A stretch of 64,000 nt of DNA, taken from the NCBI GenBank assembly GCA_017477505.1, contig JAFUVQ010000042.1, forward strand, positions 1 through 64,000, in the 5' to 3' direction. The translations under genes were made by a program, and so were the position numbers. Numbering within the stretch: position 1 is the first letter of the stretch; every line of letters starts with the position of its first letter. This document shows, piece by piece, positions 54,413 to 64,000 of the stretch. The notes below the pieces were generated by a model. That model made no database searches and was not told the origin of the DNA. It saw nothing but the letters and a program-made list of their open reading frames with translations. Source of the DNA: Eubacterium sp. Its GTDB lineage: Bacteria > Bacillota > Clostridia > Lachnospirales > Lachnospiraceae.

Positions 54413-57400
54413 ATGTATCTTAAAAGTATTGAGGTAAATGGATTCAAATCATTTGCCAACAGAATGATTTTTAAATTTGATAAAGGTATTACAGGTATCG
54501 TAGGCCCAAACGGTTCAGGTAAAAGTAATGTTGCTGATGCCGTAAGATGGGTTCTGGGTGAGCAGAGTGCCAAGAACCTCCGTGGTGCCAAGATGGAGGA
54601 TGTAATTTTCTCCGGTACAGAGAACAGAAAACCTCAGGGATCGGCATATGTAGCCATAACCCTCGACAATTCTGACCATCACCTTCCTATAGATTATAAC
54701 GAGGTAACCGTTGCAAGACGTGTATACCGCTCAGGTGAAAGTGAATATCTAATAAATGGAAATGTAAGCCGTCTTAAGGATGTCAACAGACTTTTCTTCG
54801 ATACAGGTATCGGTAAGGAAGGATATTCAATTATCGGACAGGGTAAGATCGAACAGATTCTTTCAGGAAAACCTGATGACAGAAGAGAGCTTTTCGATGA
54901 AGCTGCAGGTATTGTTAAATATAAGAAAAACAAAATTGCAACTGAAAAACAGCTCGAACAGGAGCATATCAATCTTAATCGTATAAATGACATAGTAAGA
55001 GGTCTTGAAGAAAGAATTGAACCTCTCCGTGAGCAATCCGAAACAGCCAGGCAGTATCTTCTTCTCAAAGAAGAACTTAAGAAGCTGGAAGTCGGATCAT
55101 TTCTGATGGAGATAAAGAGCATCGAAGATAAGATTGAACAGGATCAGAAGAAGTATGATATTGTAAATGATGACAAGGAACGCCTTGAAAAAGAATTCGA
55201 GGATACCAAGTCAAGATATGAAGAGCTTGAAGAATCCATGGCAACTCTTGACAGAACCATGGAAGAGATCAAGGAACTCATAAATGCCAGAAATCTTGAG
55301 AATGAGCGTGCTGAAGGTAAGATAAATGTCTTCAACGAAAGAATCGCTTCAGCAGATCAGAACAGAAAGTCTGTAATTCTGGAGATTGAAAGAGTAGAGA
55401 AAGAGAAAAACCGTCTTGCCAAGGACCTTGCCGAAAAGGAAAACAGCAAGAAAGAAATAGGCGAAAAGCTTAAGGCGGAAGCCGATAAAGAGGCAAAGCT
55501 CAAAGTTAAGGCTGACAAATTCGAGAAGGAACTGAATACCACTGAAACCGATATTGATAAAGCCAAGGGTGATATCATTGATTTCCTCAATGAAGGCGGT
55601 GAGATAAAGGAAAAGGTGGCAAGATACGATGCCATGCTTGAAAGTATAGGTCTCCGTAAGACTGAGCTGCAGAGTATCTTCCTTCAGAACAAATCCGACG
55701 AGGTCAGAGAGACAAACGAAAAAGAAAAGCTCACCTTAAACCTCAAGTCGGTTGAGGAATCTGTTTCCGACAACAAAAAGAAGCTTGGCAAGGCAGAGGC
55801 CGATCTTCGTGAAAAAACTGAAAAATACGATAAGATAAAGACTGATATCCAAAGATTCAATCAGGATATCATAAGTCTCAAATCAAAATATGAATCTCTC
55901 AGAAACCTTACCGAAAGATACGAAGGCTACGGAGTATCCATCAAAAAGGTAATGGAGAAAAAGCAGAGTGCTAAAGGTATAGTCGGCGTAGTTGCTGATA
56001 TCATCAAGGTTGATCAGGACTATGAAACAGCTGTTGAAACCGCACTAGGCGGAAGTATTCAGAATATTGTTACAAAAGACGATAAAACTGCCAAGGATAT
56101 GATTTTCTATCTTAAGCAGAATAAACTTGGCCGCGCTACATTTCTTCCTGTATCATCTGTTGTGGGAAGAGGTCATGTTGATAAGGAAGTTCTGGATGAA
56201 TCAGGCATAATCGGTATTGCTTCACAGCTTGTAAAGACTGAAGATACCTATAGAAATATCATAGAAAGCCTTCTCGGACGTACCGTTGTTGCTAAAGATA
56301 TAGATACTGCAACCAGAGTTGCAAAGAAATATCATCAGTCACTCCGTATCGTTACACTTGAAGGAGAATTGATAAGTCCCGGCGGTTCCATGACCGGTGG
56401 TGCCTTCAGAAACAAGAGTAATCTTCTCGGACGTAACAGAGAGCTTGAGGAGATTCAGAAGGAGATAGGCGAAGTAAGCCGTAAGTATCAGAAGGCCAAG
56501 GAAGAAGAAGCTTCTCTCAAGATGAAGAGAGATTCTCTCAAAGAAGAGATAGAGAGGATCAATTCAGCACTCCATAAGCTTTCTATCGAAAAGAACACTG
56601 TTACTCTCGGTCTTTCATCAGTAGAAGAAAAGCTGGCAGCTATACAGACTTCATTTGCAAGAATCAAGAAAGAAAATGAAGAGCTGGAAACCCAGACTAA
56701 GGACATCACTCAGAATAAACAAGAGCTTTATGACAGTGAGAAACAGCAGGAAAAGGCTATAGAAGAGCGAAAGAAAGCTATTGAAAAGCTTGAGAAAACT
56801 CTCGATGCAAAAAGAACTGAGAAAAGAAGTATCGATGATGAGATTTCCGGCGTTGTACTTCGTTCCAGTTCCATAAAGCAGGAGCTCTCATATGCGGAGA
56901 ATGACATATCCCGTATAAATGGCGATATTGAAAGATATGAGCTTGAGAAAAAGGGATATGAAGAGAGACTTGGCAGTCAGGACAAGGAAGAAAAACAACT
57001 TTCTAAGGATATAGAAGAAACCAGAAAGAATATAGAATTAAATAACCGCATAATTAAAGAGAGATCAGAAAAACTTGATGAACTCTCAGCAAAGAAAAAG
57101 AATATAAATGAAGAGCATAAAGACTTCATCGGCAGAAGAGAAGAGCTTTCCAAAGAGATCAACGGACTGGACAAATCCTCATTTACCCTTGCTGCAGCTA
57201 TTGAAAAACAGCAGGAGAAGAAGGATGAGCTTCTTAATTACATGTGGGATGAATATGAGCTTACTGAAAGCAGCGCCGAGGAGCTGAATGTCAAACTGGA
57301 CAAGACACTTCCGGAGACAAAGAAAGAAATCGGTGGAGTACGTTCAAAGATCAAGGCTCTCGGAGATGTAAATGTGAAGTCCATCGAGGAGTATAAAGAA

Positions 57401-57970
57401 GTATCCGAAAGATATGAATTCCTCAGCGGTCAGAGAGACGATATAGTCAAGTCTGAAGAGAACCTCAGGGATATCATTGCAGGTCTTGATAAGGCCATGA
57501 AAGATACATTTACAGAGAAATTTGCTGAGATTCAGAATATGTTCAGCAAGGTATTCAAGGAGCTGTTCGGTGGCGGTAAAGCGAGCCTCAGCCTGGTTGA
57601 TGAGGAAGATATTCTCGAAACGGGTATCATTATCAATGCACAGCCGCCCGGAAAGAAGCTTCAGAATATGATGCAGCTTTCGGGTGGTGAGAAGTCACTT
57701 ACAGCTATAGCACTTCTCTTTGCTATACAGAGCCTTAAGCCTTCACCGTTCTGTCTTCTTGACGAGATTGAAGCGGCTCTGGACGATCCGAACGTAAAGA
57801 GATTCGCCAAATATCTCGGAAGACTTACAAAGGATACGCAGTTCATAGTTATAACACATAGAAAAGGAACCATGGAATGCGCTGACGTTCTGTACGGAAT
57901 CACAATGCAGGAGAAGGGTGTTTCGACACAGGTATCCGTAAGCATGATTGAAGAAGGTCTGGCAGGTTAG
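54413..57970 (+). CDS. smc: Chromosome segregation protein SMC
   Basis: Condensin ATPase of 1185 residues. The N-terminal Walker A reads GPNGSGKSNVADAVRWVLGE. A long coiled coil (about 165-500) leads to the hinge (about 510-670, beginning EGYGVSIKKVM), a second coiled coil (about 675-1010) and the C-terminal head with signature LSGGEKSLTAIALLFAIQ and Walker B FCLLDEIEAALDDPNV. ScpA/ScpB are not in the window. Conserved order rnc-smc-ftsY. Confidence 0.98.
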   Translation: MYLKSIEVNGFKSFANRMIFKFDKGITGIVGPNGSGKSNVADAVRWVLGEQSAKNLRGAKMEDVIFSGTENRKPQGSAYVAITLDNSDHHLPIDYNEVTVARRVYRSGESEYLINGNVSRLKDVNRLFFDTGIGKEGYSIIGQGKIEQILSGKPDDRRELFDEAAGIVKYKKNKIATEKQLEQEHINLNRINDIVRGLEERIEPLREQSETARQYLLLKEELKKLEVGSFLMEIKSIEDKIEQDQKKYDIVNDDKERLEKEFEDTKSRYEELEESMATLDRTMEEIKELINARNLENERAEGKINVFNERIASADQNRKSVILEIERVEKEKNRLAKDLAEKENSKKEIGEKLKAEADKEAKLKVKADKFEKELNTTETDIDKAKGDIIDFLNEGGEIKEKVARYDAMLESIGLRKTELQSIFLQNKSDEVRETNEKEKLTLNLKSVEESVSDNKKKLGKAEADLREKTEKYDKIKTDIQRFNQDIISLKSKYESLRNLTERYEGYGVSIKKVMEKKQSAKGIVGVVADIIKVDQDYETAVETALGGSIQNIVTKDDKTAKDMIFYLKQNKLGRATFLPVSSVVGRGHVDKEVLDESGIIGIASQLVKTEDTYRNIIESLLGRTVVAKDIDTATRVAKKYHQSLRIVTLEGELISPGGSMTGGAFRNKSNLLGRNRELEEIQKEIGEVSRKYQKAKEEEASLKMKRDSLKEEIERINSALHKLSIEKNTVTLGLSSVEEKLAAIQTSFARIKKENEELETQTKDITQNKQELYDSEKQQEKAIEERKKAIEKLEKTLDAKRTEKRSIDDEISGVVLRSSSIKQELSYAENDISRINGDIERYELEKKGYEERLGSQDKEEKQLSKDIEETRKNIELNNRIIKERSEKLDELSAKKKNINEEHKDFIGRREELSKEINGLDKSSFTLAAAIEKQQEKKDELLNYMWDEYELTESSAEELNVKLDKTLPETKKEIGGVRSKIKALGDVNVKSIEEYKEVSERYEFLSGQRDDIVKSEENLRDIIAGLDKAMKDTFTEKFAEIQNMFSKVFKELFGGGKASLSLVDEEDILETGIIINAQPPGKKLQNMMQLSGGEKSLTAIALLFAIQSLKPSPFCLLDEIEAALDDPNVKRFAKYLGRLTKDTQFIVITHRKGTMECADVLYGITMQEKGVSTQVSVSMIEEGLAG

Positions 57971-57980
57971 GAGGTTACAT

Positions 57981-58961
57981 ATGGGATTTTGGGATAAACT
58001 CAAAGCAGGTCTTACAAAGACCAGAGACAGTTTTGCAAATGTTTTTAAAGCTAGTGAGATTGATGAGGATTTCTACGACCAGCTCGAAGAAACTCTGATC
58101 ATGTCCGATATGGGCTTTGAAACAACTGAAGCTGTTATAAATGATGTTAAAGAAAAAGTTAAAAAGCTTCATATCAAGGATGCCAACCAGTGCCGTGAGC
58201 TTATCATCAATAATCTGAGAGATCAGATGAATGTTGAAGATAATGCTTATGACTTTGAAGAGAAGAAGTCTGTTATCCTGGTTATCGGTGTTAATGGAGT
58301 TGGAAAAACAACTTCCATAGGAAAACTTGCATACCAGTACAGAAAACGCGGCAAGAAGGTTCTTATCGCTGCAGCAGATACCTTCAGAGCTGCTGCTATA
58401 GACCAGCTAAAGACATGGGCTGACAGAGCAGAAGTGGATATCATAGCTCAGGGTGAAGGCTCTGATCCTTCAGCTGTAGTATTTGATGCTGTCTCAGCTG
58501 CAAGAGCAAGAAAGACAGATATTCTTCTTATTGATACGGCAGGACGTCTCCATAACAAGAAGAACCTTATGGATGAGCTTGGTAAGATGAGACGAATCAT
58601 TTCCAAAGAATATCCTGATGCAAATGTGGAGACACTCATCGTTCTCGACGGTTCTACCGGACAGAATGCGCTTCAACAGGCCCGTGAATTTGGAAATGTA
58701 ACCGAGATTAACGGTATAATCCTTACAAAACTTGACGGAACAGCCAAGGGCGGTGTTGCCATAGCTATCGAATCCGAGCTTTCTGTTCCGGTTAAATATA
58801 TAGGCGTGGGCGAAAGCCTGGATGACCTTCAGAGATTTGATCCTAATGCCTATATCACAGCGCTTTTTGCTGATTTTACATTAGACAGTGATATGGACAA
58901 ACTTATAAACGCAGATATCGAGCAGATGCCAAAGGATGATGATCTGTTTGATATTGACTGA
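57981..58961 (+). CDS. ftsY: Signal recognition particle receptor FtsY
   Basis: GTPase that docks SRP-ribosome complexes at the membrane. The ATG at 57981 follows TAGGAGG; an upstream in-frame start at 57948 is inside smc. The short N-terminus (GFWDKLKAGLTKTRD) lacks the long acidic A domain. The NG domain has GVNGVGKTTSIGKLA, DTFRAAAIDQLKTWA, DTAGRLHNKKNLMDEL and TKLDGTAKGG. Length of 326 is normal for Firmicutes. Confidence 0.97.
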   Translation: MGFWDKLKAGLTKTRDSFANVFKASEIDEDFYDQLEETLIMSDMGFETTEAVINDVKEKVKKLHIKDANQCRELIINNLRDQMNVEDNAYDFEEKKSVILVIGVNGVGKTTSIGKLAYQYRKRGKKVLIAAADTFRAAAIDQLKTWADRAEVDIIAQGEGSDPSAVVFDAVSAARARKTDILLIDTAGRLHNKKNLMDELGKMRRIISKEYPDANVETLIVLDGSTGQNALQQAREFGNVTEINGIILTKLDGTAKGGVAIAIESELSVPVKYIGVGESLDDLQRFDPNAYITALFADFTLDSDMDKLINADIEQMPKDDDLFDID

Positions 58962-59003
58962 TACCGGTAATTTGCCGCTCTAACCGGCAATAAAGGAGTA
59001 ACC

Positions 59004-60227
59004 ATGAACGAAATAACGATAGAAAAATGTGAACAGGCCTATGAGATAGTCTCCAAGGTAGTTGCCAAGACAGGGCTTGTTGAATCTGAATATCTTTCTA
59101 AACAGACAGGTAACAAGGTTTACCTTAAGCCTGAGAATATGCAGGTAACCGGTGCATATAAGATAAGAGGTGCTTATTACAAGATAAGTCAGCTTACCCC
59201 TGAGGAAAGAGCCAAGGGACTTATAACAGCGTCCGCCGGCAATCATGCACAGGGTGTTGCATATGCTGCCAGAGAATACGGTGTCAAAGCTGTTATCGTA
59301 ATGCCTGTAACAACCCCTCTGATAAAGGTTAACCGCACCAAGTCTTACGGAGCTGAAGTAATCCTCCAGGGAAATGTATATGATGAATCCTGTGAGTATG
59401 CTCTTAAGCTTGCCGAAGAAGAAGGATATACATTTATACATCCATTTGATGACCCTGATGTAGCTACAGGTCAGAGTACCGTAGCCATGGAGATTATCAA
59501 AGAGCTTCCATTTGTGGATACAATACTTGTACCTATAGGAGGAGGCGGACTTGCAACAGGAGTTTCAACCCTTGCAAAGATGCTGAATCCAAAGATAAAG
59601 GTTATAGGTGTTGAACCTGCAGGTGCCAACTGTATGCAGGTTTCTCTTGAGAAGGGTGAGGTTACGACACTTCCTACTGTAAATACCATAGCAGACGGTA
59701 CTGCCGTAAAGACCCCGGGTGAAAAGATTTTCCCATATATCAGAGACAATATAGATGAGGTTATAACCGTTGAAGACAGCGAGCTCATCGTTTCATTTCT
59801 CGATATAATTGAGAATCATAAAATGATAGTTGAGAACAGCGGCCTGCTTACGGTTGCGGCTCTTAAGCACCTTAAGCCCGAAGGCAAGAAAGTAGTAAGT
59901 ATACTTTCCGGCGGAAATATGGACGTTATAACACTTTCATCAGTAGTTCAGCACGGACTTATCGCCAGAAGCCGTATATTTACTGTTTCTGTACTTTTAC
60001 CGGATCTTCCGGGACAGCTTATGAAGGTATCAAGTCTTCTTGCAGAGCAGAATGCAAATATAATTAAGCTTGAACATAATCAGTTTGTTTCTCTTAACAG
60101 AAATGCTGCCGTTGAGCTTGTCATAACAATGGAAGCCTTCGGTCCGGAACATAAAGAAGAAATCATGAAGGTTCTTGAAGAAAACGGCTACCGTCCTTTA
60201 GATAAGAGTCCTAAGGCTAAGCTTTAA
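59004..60227 (+). CDS. ilvA: Threonine ammonia-lyase (threonine dehydratase)
   Basis: PLP enzyme making 2-oxobutanoate from threonine, the entry to isoleucine synthesis. The PLP lysine lies in MQVTGAYKIRGAYYKI near residue 54, followed by TASAGNHAQGVAYAA and the glycine loop VPIGGGGLATGVS. At 407 residues it carries one C-terminal ACT domain (about 330-400), the single-ACT form. A 6-bp hairpin TTGCCG/CGGCAA (58972-58990) lies just before its RBS (AAAGGAG). Confidence 0.93.
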   Translation: MNEITIEKCEQAYEIVSKVVAKTGLVESEYLSKQTGNKVYLKPENMQVTGAYKIRGAYYKISQLTPEERAKGLITASAGNHAQGVAYAAREYGVKAVIVMPVTTPLIKVNRTKSYGAEVILQGNVYDESCEYALKLAEEEGYTFIHPFDDPDVATGQSTVAMEIIKELPFVDTILVPIGGGGLATGVSTLAKMLNPKIKVIGVEPAGANCMQVSLEKGEVTTLPTVNTIADGTAVKTPGEKIFPYIRDNIDEVITVEDSELIVSFLDIIENHKMIVENSGLLTVAALKHLKPEGKKVVSILSGGNMDVITLSSVVQHGLIARSRIFTVSVLLPDLPGQLMKVSSLLAEQNANIIKLEHNQFVSLNRNAAVELVITMEAFGPEHKEEIMKVLEENGYRPLDKSPKAKL

Positions 60228-60242
60228 AGAGAGGGACAGCAT

Positions 60243-61052
60243 TTGAAACTTATGAATATAGCATCCGGGAGCAGTGGCAACTGTACTTATGTAGGAACAG
60301 ATGATGCTGCAGTACTTGTAGATGCAGGAATAAGCATGAAGAGAGTCGAGGCAGGGCTTAACAGCATTGATATGACCTTGAAGGATATCGACGGAATCTT
60401 CATAACTCATGAACATTCAGATCATATAAAAGGGCTGAAAGCCATTTCCCGTAAATATGAGATTCCCATATATCTTACGGAGGGTACAGCTCAGGCACTT
60501 ATATACAGCAGTGTTACAAAGGACATAGATACAGACCTTTTTACTGTCATAGATTCTGACGGAAGTATGGAACTGAGAGATTTGATCATTAACAGTCACT
60601 CAATATCACATGACGCCGCAGAACCTGTATGTTACAGCTTTAATAACGAAAGTTCCAAGATATCTATAGCAACGGATCTTGGAATGTATGACAGGGAACT
60701 TATAGAATTTCTTACGGATTCGGATATAATTCTTCTTGAATCCAATCATGATGTAAGAATGCTCGAAACCGGTCCCTATCCGTATTATCTGAAAAGGCGT
60801 ATTCTCGGCAACAGAGGACATCTTTCCAACGAGGCCAGCGGAAAACTCCTGAAGGAGCTTCTGAATGACCACATGAAAGCAGTGATACTCGGGCATCTTT
60901 CCAGGGAGAATAACTTCCCTGAACTCGCCTATGAAACGGTCAGGCTTGAGATAGCTGACAACCCGTTTACATCTGATGTACGGGATTTCAACCTGAGCGT
61001 GGCCAAGAGAGATGAATGTGACATGATATATTATACGAACGGCAACATTTAA
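60243..61052 (+). CDS. Metallo-beta-lactamase-fold hydrolase (YycJ/WalJ-like)
   Basis: A 269-residue MBL-fold protein of the YycJ group. It starts MKLMNIASGSSGNCTYV, typical of the group, and has the metal motif THEHSDHIKGL near residue 56; later ligands are in HSISHDAAEP and ILGHLSRENN. Family members are linked to DNA processing and cell-wall coordination. The start is TTG at 60243, 6 bases after GAGAGGGA. No walRK genes are nearby. Confidence 0.9.
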   Translation: MKLMNIASGSSGNCTYVGTDDAAVLVDAGISMKRVEAGLNSIDMTLKDIDGIFITHEHSDHIKGLKAISRKYEIPIYLTEGTAQALIYSSVTKDIDTDLFTVIDSDGSMELRDLIINSHSISHDAAEPVCYSFNNESSKISIATDLGMYDRELIEFLTDSDIILLESNHDVRMLETGPYPYYLKRRILGNRGHLSNEASGKLLKELLNDHMKAVILGHLSRENNFPELAYETVRLEIADNPFTSDVRDFNLSVAKRDECDMIYYTNGNI

Positions 61053-61090
61053 GATATTATGAAATAAAGAATAAATGAAAGGATTTTAAC

Positions 61091-61363
61091 ATGGACAGAA
61101 CTATCATTACAGTTATCGGCAAGGATACCGTAGGTATCATAGCAAAGGTATGTAACTACCTTGCAGGTAATAACATAAATATTCTTGACATCACCCAGAC
61201 TACAATGCAGGGTTATTTCAACATGATGATGCTTGTAGATACCTCTGCTACAGTTAAATCTCACGATGAGATGGCTGCTGAACTTACATCAATCGGTCAT
61301 GAGATAGGTGTTGAGATCAGAACACAGAAGGAAGAAATCTTCAATATGATGCACAGGATTTAG
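61091..61363 (+). CDS. ACT-domain protein, UPF0237 type
   Basis: A 90-residue stand-alone ACT domain beginning DRTIITVIGKDTVGIIAKVC and matching UPF0237. Such proteins probably sense an amino acid or nucleotide. It is almost always next to a DUF711 gene, as here (12 bases downstream). The ligand is unknown. Confidence 0.93.
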   Translation: MDRTIITVIGKDTVGIIAKVCNYLAGNNINILDITQTTMQGYFNMMMLVDTSATVKSHDEMAAELTSIGHEIGVEIRTQKEEIFNMMHRI

Positions 61364-61375
61364 GGAGGACTATCC

Positions 61376-62740
61376 ATGATAACTCTTAATGAGGTACTTG
61401 AGACAAATGAAATGGTCCGCAGGATGAACCTGGATGTCAGGACCATAACCATGGGTATAAGTCTTCTCGACTGCATAGGCAGCGATGTTGCTTCTACCTG
61501 TGATAATATTTATAAGAAAATTACGGAATCTGCAAGGGATCTTGTTTCAACAGGAAATGAGATTTCTAAAATGTATGGCATTCCAATAGTTCATAAAAGA
61601 ATTTCAGTTACACCTATAGCATTGGTCGGTGGTTCTGTATGTAAGACTACAGATGATTTTGTTGAAATTGCAAAAACTCTGGACAGAGCAGCATCTACCG
61701 TAGGTGTCAACTTTATAGGCGGTTATTCCGCCCTGGTTTCAAAGGGAATGACAGAAGCCGATAAACTTCTTATCGAGTCTATCCCGAAGGCTCTTTCGGT
61801 AACTAATCTTGTCTGCAGCTCCGTAAACTGTGGTTACACCAAGACAGGAATAGATATGGACGCAGTTAAACTTATCGGTGAGAAGATAAAGGAAACTGCC
61901 GAACTTACCAAAGAACATGACTCCATAGGCTGTGCAAAATTCGTTGTATTCTGTAATGCACCTGATGACAATCCATTTATGGCCGGTGCCTTCCACGGAG
62001 TTACGGAGGGTGACAGAGTTATAAATGTAGGCGTAAGCGGCCCCGGAGTTGTTAAAGCTGTTCTTGAAGGAATGGAGAAAGAATCATTTGAAGTTCTTTG
62101 TGAGACCATCAAGAAAACAGCATTTAAAATTACCAGAGTTGGTCAGCTTGTTGCAAAAGAAGCTTCAAAACGCCTTGGCATTCCATTTGGCATAGTTGAT
62201 CTTTCACTTGCACCGACACCTGCCGTAGGTGATTCAGTTGCGGATATACTCTGTGAGATAGGTCTTGAATATGCCGGTGCACCGGGAACAACAGCGGCTC
62301 TTGCACTTCTGAATGATCAGGTTAAGAAGGGCGGTATCATGGCTTCATCATATGTAGGCGGTCTTTCAGGTGCATTCATACCTGTAAGCGAAGATCAGGG
62401 CATGATAGATGCCGTTAAAGCAGACGCACTCAGCATAGAGAAGCTTGAAGCCATGACCTGTGTATGCTCTGTCGGTCTTGATATGATAGCTATTCCGGGA
62501 GATACAAAGGCTACAACCATTTCAGGTATTATAGCAGATGAGATGGCTATAGGAATGATCAACCAGAAGACAACAGCAGTACGAGTTATCCCTGTTGTTG
62601 GTAAGACAGTAGGAGATGAGGTAGAGTTCGGAGGACTTCTCGGAAGTGCACCGATCATGAAGGTTAACCCTTATTCCTGCGATACATTTGTAAACAGAGG
62701 CGGTAGAATACCTGCTCCTGTACATAGTTTCAAAAACTAA
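61376..62740 (+). CDS. DUF711 (UPF0210, PFL-like) family protein
   Basis: A 454-residue cytoplasmic protein of the UPF0210 group. Recognisable blocks are [18 protein letters not shown] at the N-terminus, [30 protein letters not shown] and [21 protein letters not shown] structural relation to glycyl-radical enzymes has been proposed for the family, but no glycyl-radical motif is visible. It is paired with the UPF0237 ACT protein. Function unknown. Confidence 0.93.
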   Translation: MITLNEVLETNEMVRRMNLDVRTITMGISLLDCIGSDVASTCDNIYKKITESARDLVSTGNEISKMYGIPIVHKRISVTPIALVGGSVCKTTDDFVEIAKTLDRAASTVGVNFIGGYSALVSKGMTEADKLLIESIPKALSVTNLVCSSVNCGYTKTGIDMDAVKLIGEKIKETAELTKEHDSIGCAKFVVFCNAPDDNPFMAGAFHGVTEGDRVINVGVSGPGVVKAVLEGMEKESFEVLCETIKKTAFKITRVGQLVAKEASKRLGIPFGIVDLSLAPTPAVGDSVADILCEIGLEYAGAPGTTAALALLNDQVKKGGIMASSYVGGLSGAFIPVSEDQGMIDAVKADALSIEKLEAMTCVCSVGLDMIAIPGDTKATTISGIIADEMAIGMINQKTTAVRVIPVVGKTVGDEVEFGGLLGSAPIMKVNPYSCDTFVNRGGRIPAPVHSFKN

Positions 62741-62762
62741 GGGATCAAAAAGGTAAAGACAA

Positions 62763-63434
62763 ATGCAGGATTACGATGCATCCATTTATGAAAAAATGTC
62801 AGTTGCTGTCGATCTTATTACATTTACTATAGAAGATGACAGACTTAAAGTACTTGTTATCAACAGAGAAGAGGAGCCCTTTGACGGGATGAATGCTCTT
62901 CCCGGAGTCTTCGTAGGTATTGATGAGACTCTTGATGCTGCCGTAAAACGTGGTATCAATGAAGAGACAGGTCTTAAGGATATTTATTATGAGCAGCTAT
63001 ATACCTTCGGTGATGTAGACAGAGATCCCCGAATGAGGATCATTTCCGTAGCTTATATGGCTCTGGTGCCTCTTGAAAAGCTTAAGTTTAAAGCAGGGAA
63101 AAGAACCAGAAGTGTTATGCTGATGGATGTCGAAGATTTTATCAGCTCCGATGAGGAGCTGGCATTTGATCATAAAAAAATAGTTGAATATGCCAGATGG
63201 CGTCTTGCAAACAAGACTATGTATACTGATATAACATTTCATCTTGTGGAAGATAAATTTACACTTCCTGAGCTTCAAAAGGTATATGAGATTCTTCTTG
63301 GAAAGAAGCTGTATAAGGCGAACTTCCGTAAGAAGGTTATGGATATGATCGAAGAAACAGAATTTATGACTTCCGGTGATGCCCATAGACCTAGCAGATA
63401 CTATACAAGGATTAAAGAAAAGCCTGTCAAATGA
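62763..63434 (+). CDS. Nudix/winged-helix protein (NrtR-like), Nudix box degenerate
   Basis: A 223-residue protein with an N-terminal Nudix fold (about 10-145) and a C-terminal winged helix (about 150-220), the layout of NrtR regulators of NAD metabolism. The Nudix box reads VFVGIDETLDAAVKRGINEE, then TGL: the first Gly of G-x5-E is Val and the Glu of REU is Gly, so hydrolysis is probably lost, as in regulatory NrtR proteins that bind ADP-ribose. No nad gene is beside it. The next transcription unit encodes an SPFH-like protein. The terminator stem begins inside its last codons. Confidence 0.85.
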   Translation: MQDYDASIYEKMSVAVDLITFTIEDDRLKVLVINREEEPFDGMNALPGVFVGIDETLDAAVKRGINEETGLKDIYYEQLYTFGDVDRDPRMRIISVAYMALVPLEKLKFKAGKRTRSVMLMDVEDFISSDEELAFDHKKIVEYARWRLANKTMYTDITFHLVEDKFTLPELQKVYEILLGKKLYKANFRKKVMDMIEETEFMTSGDAHRPSRYYTRIKEKPVK

Positions 63435-63474
63435 GGGACATAATTGTCCCCCGGATTTGACAGGTTATTTTTTT
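63423..63474 (+). terminator. Nested-stem terminator overlapping the stop codon
   Basis: CCTGTCAAAT (63423-63432) pairs with ATTTGACAGG (63455-63464). Within it GGGACA (63435-63440) pairs with TGTCCC (63445-63450). A T-rich tail follows to 63474. The left arm includes the last codons and the first base of the TGA. Confidence 0.85.
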
Positions 63475-63476
63475 AC

Positions 63477-63505
63477 TTGACATAGTAGCAAAAGTATACT
63501 AATAT
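63477..63505 (+). promoter_or_regulatory. Promoter of the SPFH-like gene
   Basis: Perfect TTGACA (63477-63482), 17-base spacer, TAATAT (63500-63505). TAGTAGC occurs in the spacer (63483-63489) and again shortly downstream, a possible operator. Confidence 0.65.
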
Positions 63506-63552
63506 AGCCATAGATAGTAGCTAATAGATACTAACATGAAGGAGGCGTTATT

Positions 63553-64000
63553 ATGGCAATAGTTTATAAAAAATTTCAAAACAGTGATTATGTAATACTT
63601 GTAAAAAAGGGAAAAGTTATTAATGAAGGTAAGGGACTTACAGTTCTTTGTGATGATATGAGAACAAATATAGAAGTAGTTCCGGCTATTGCATATGATG
63701 GTGCATTTGGCTTTGAGGATATTATCACAGCCGATTTTCAGAGTGTATTTGTTCAGGGAGTCATAACTTATATCATCAATGATTTCATGAAAGCAGCAAA
63801 TACCTTTGACTTTGGATTTAACAGAAATTATGAGAACAAGAAAACAGTAAATATGGATCTTATCTGTAAGCGTATAAATAATGTAATCAAGGCTATAGTG
63901 ATAAGAGAGGTCGGTTCCAGAAATATACGTGATATCATACGCCTCGCAGATGAGATGTCCCTCCTTATTACAAACGGACTTAAAGAGGATGAGGTTATAG
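63553..64000 (+). CDS. SPFH/band-7-like protein (partial, runs off the window)
   Basis: An open frame from the ATG at 63553, behind AAGGAGGCG, stays open to the end of the window (149 codons). The product begins MAIVYKKFQNSDYVILVKKG and contains FVQGVITYIINDFMKA, which fits the edge strand and helix of SPFH (stomatin/prohibitin/flotillin) domains. There is no N-terminal membrane segment, so it would be a soluble SPFH protein like those paired with zinc-ribbon or virion-core-like proteins. Family call is moderate because the C-terminal half is missing. Confidence 0.65.
   Translation, partial: MAIVYKKFQNSDYVILVKKGKVINEGKGLTVLCDDMRTNIEVVPAIAYDGAFGFEDIITADFQSVFVQGVITYIINDFMKAANTFDFGFNRNYENKKTVNMDLICKRINNVIKAIVIREVGSRNIRDIIRLADEMSLLITNGLKEDEVI

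Noticed and set aside
58972-58990. Terminator between ftsY and ilvA
   Set aside because: The 6-bp hairpin is not followed by a T run and lies directly before the ilvA RBS.

Overview
ORGANISM. The window is low-GC (roughly 38-42% by eye), with dense, mostly co-directional genes, strong AGGAGG-type ribosome binding sites and textbook sigma-A promoters. An IspH-ribosomal protein S1 fusion, the rpmF/plsX/rnc/smc/ftsY block, Lachnospiraceae-type S-layer-homology (SLH) surface proteins, Na+-decarboxylase membrane subunits and DUF3048/DUF711/UPF0237 proteins point to a Clostridia chromosome, most likely Lachnospiraceae (Butyrivibrio/Roseburia-like). This is inference from gene content. No rRNA, tRNA, CRISPR array, transposase or integrase was seen. 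LAYOUT. (1) 1-6.4 kb: a four-gene operon of two methionine-rich low-complexity proteins alternating with two acyl-adenylate-forming synthetases, the second fused to an alpha/beta-hydrolase. This is the strongest candidate for an undescribed system. (2) 6.4-10.1 kb: maf, then a yybP-ykoY (Mn2+) riboswitch with a visible aptamer/terminator switch in front of DUF3137, LemA and an MntP-ZIP fusion transporter. (3) 10.2-16 kb: nagA, two unknown proteins, divergent oadB/oadG-like genes, an orphan pilin and a frameshifted YczE-type membrane protein. (4) 16-32.9 kb: a two-sensor GGDEF protein, YitT, cmk, ispH-S1, cheR, rpsU, phoH, ybeY, a DUF3048 lipoprotein, two flavoproteins, proB-proA and a MoxR/VWA pair. 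(5) 33-45.8 kb: patatin, metallophosphoesterase, L,D-transpeptidase, PNP, ilvH-ilvC, an anti-sigma-like protein, polA, coaE, a diguanylate cyclase and ackA. (6) 46-52.6 kb: two SLH surface enzymes (an M4 protease and an SGNH hydrolase) and an orphan ATPase, placed around rpmF within the normally compact ackA-rpmF-plsX neighbourhood. (7) 52.7-64 kb: plsX, rnc, smc, ftsY, ilvA, a metallo-beta-lactamase-fold hydrolase, ACT and DUF711 proteins, an NrtR-like Nudix regulator and a truncated SPFH-like gene. HOW IT FITS TOGETHER. Most genes are housekeeping: proline and branched-chain amino acid synthesis, acetate formation, translation, chromosome dynamics and protein targeting. Superimposed are manganese homeostasis under riboswitch control, c-di-GMP signalling (two cyclases, no EAL/HD-GYP domain seen), cell-wall and surface remodelling, and the acyl-activation/Met-rich operon at the left end.
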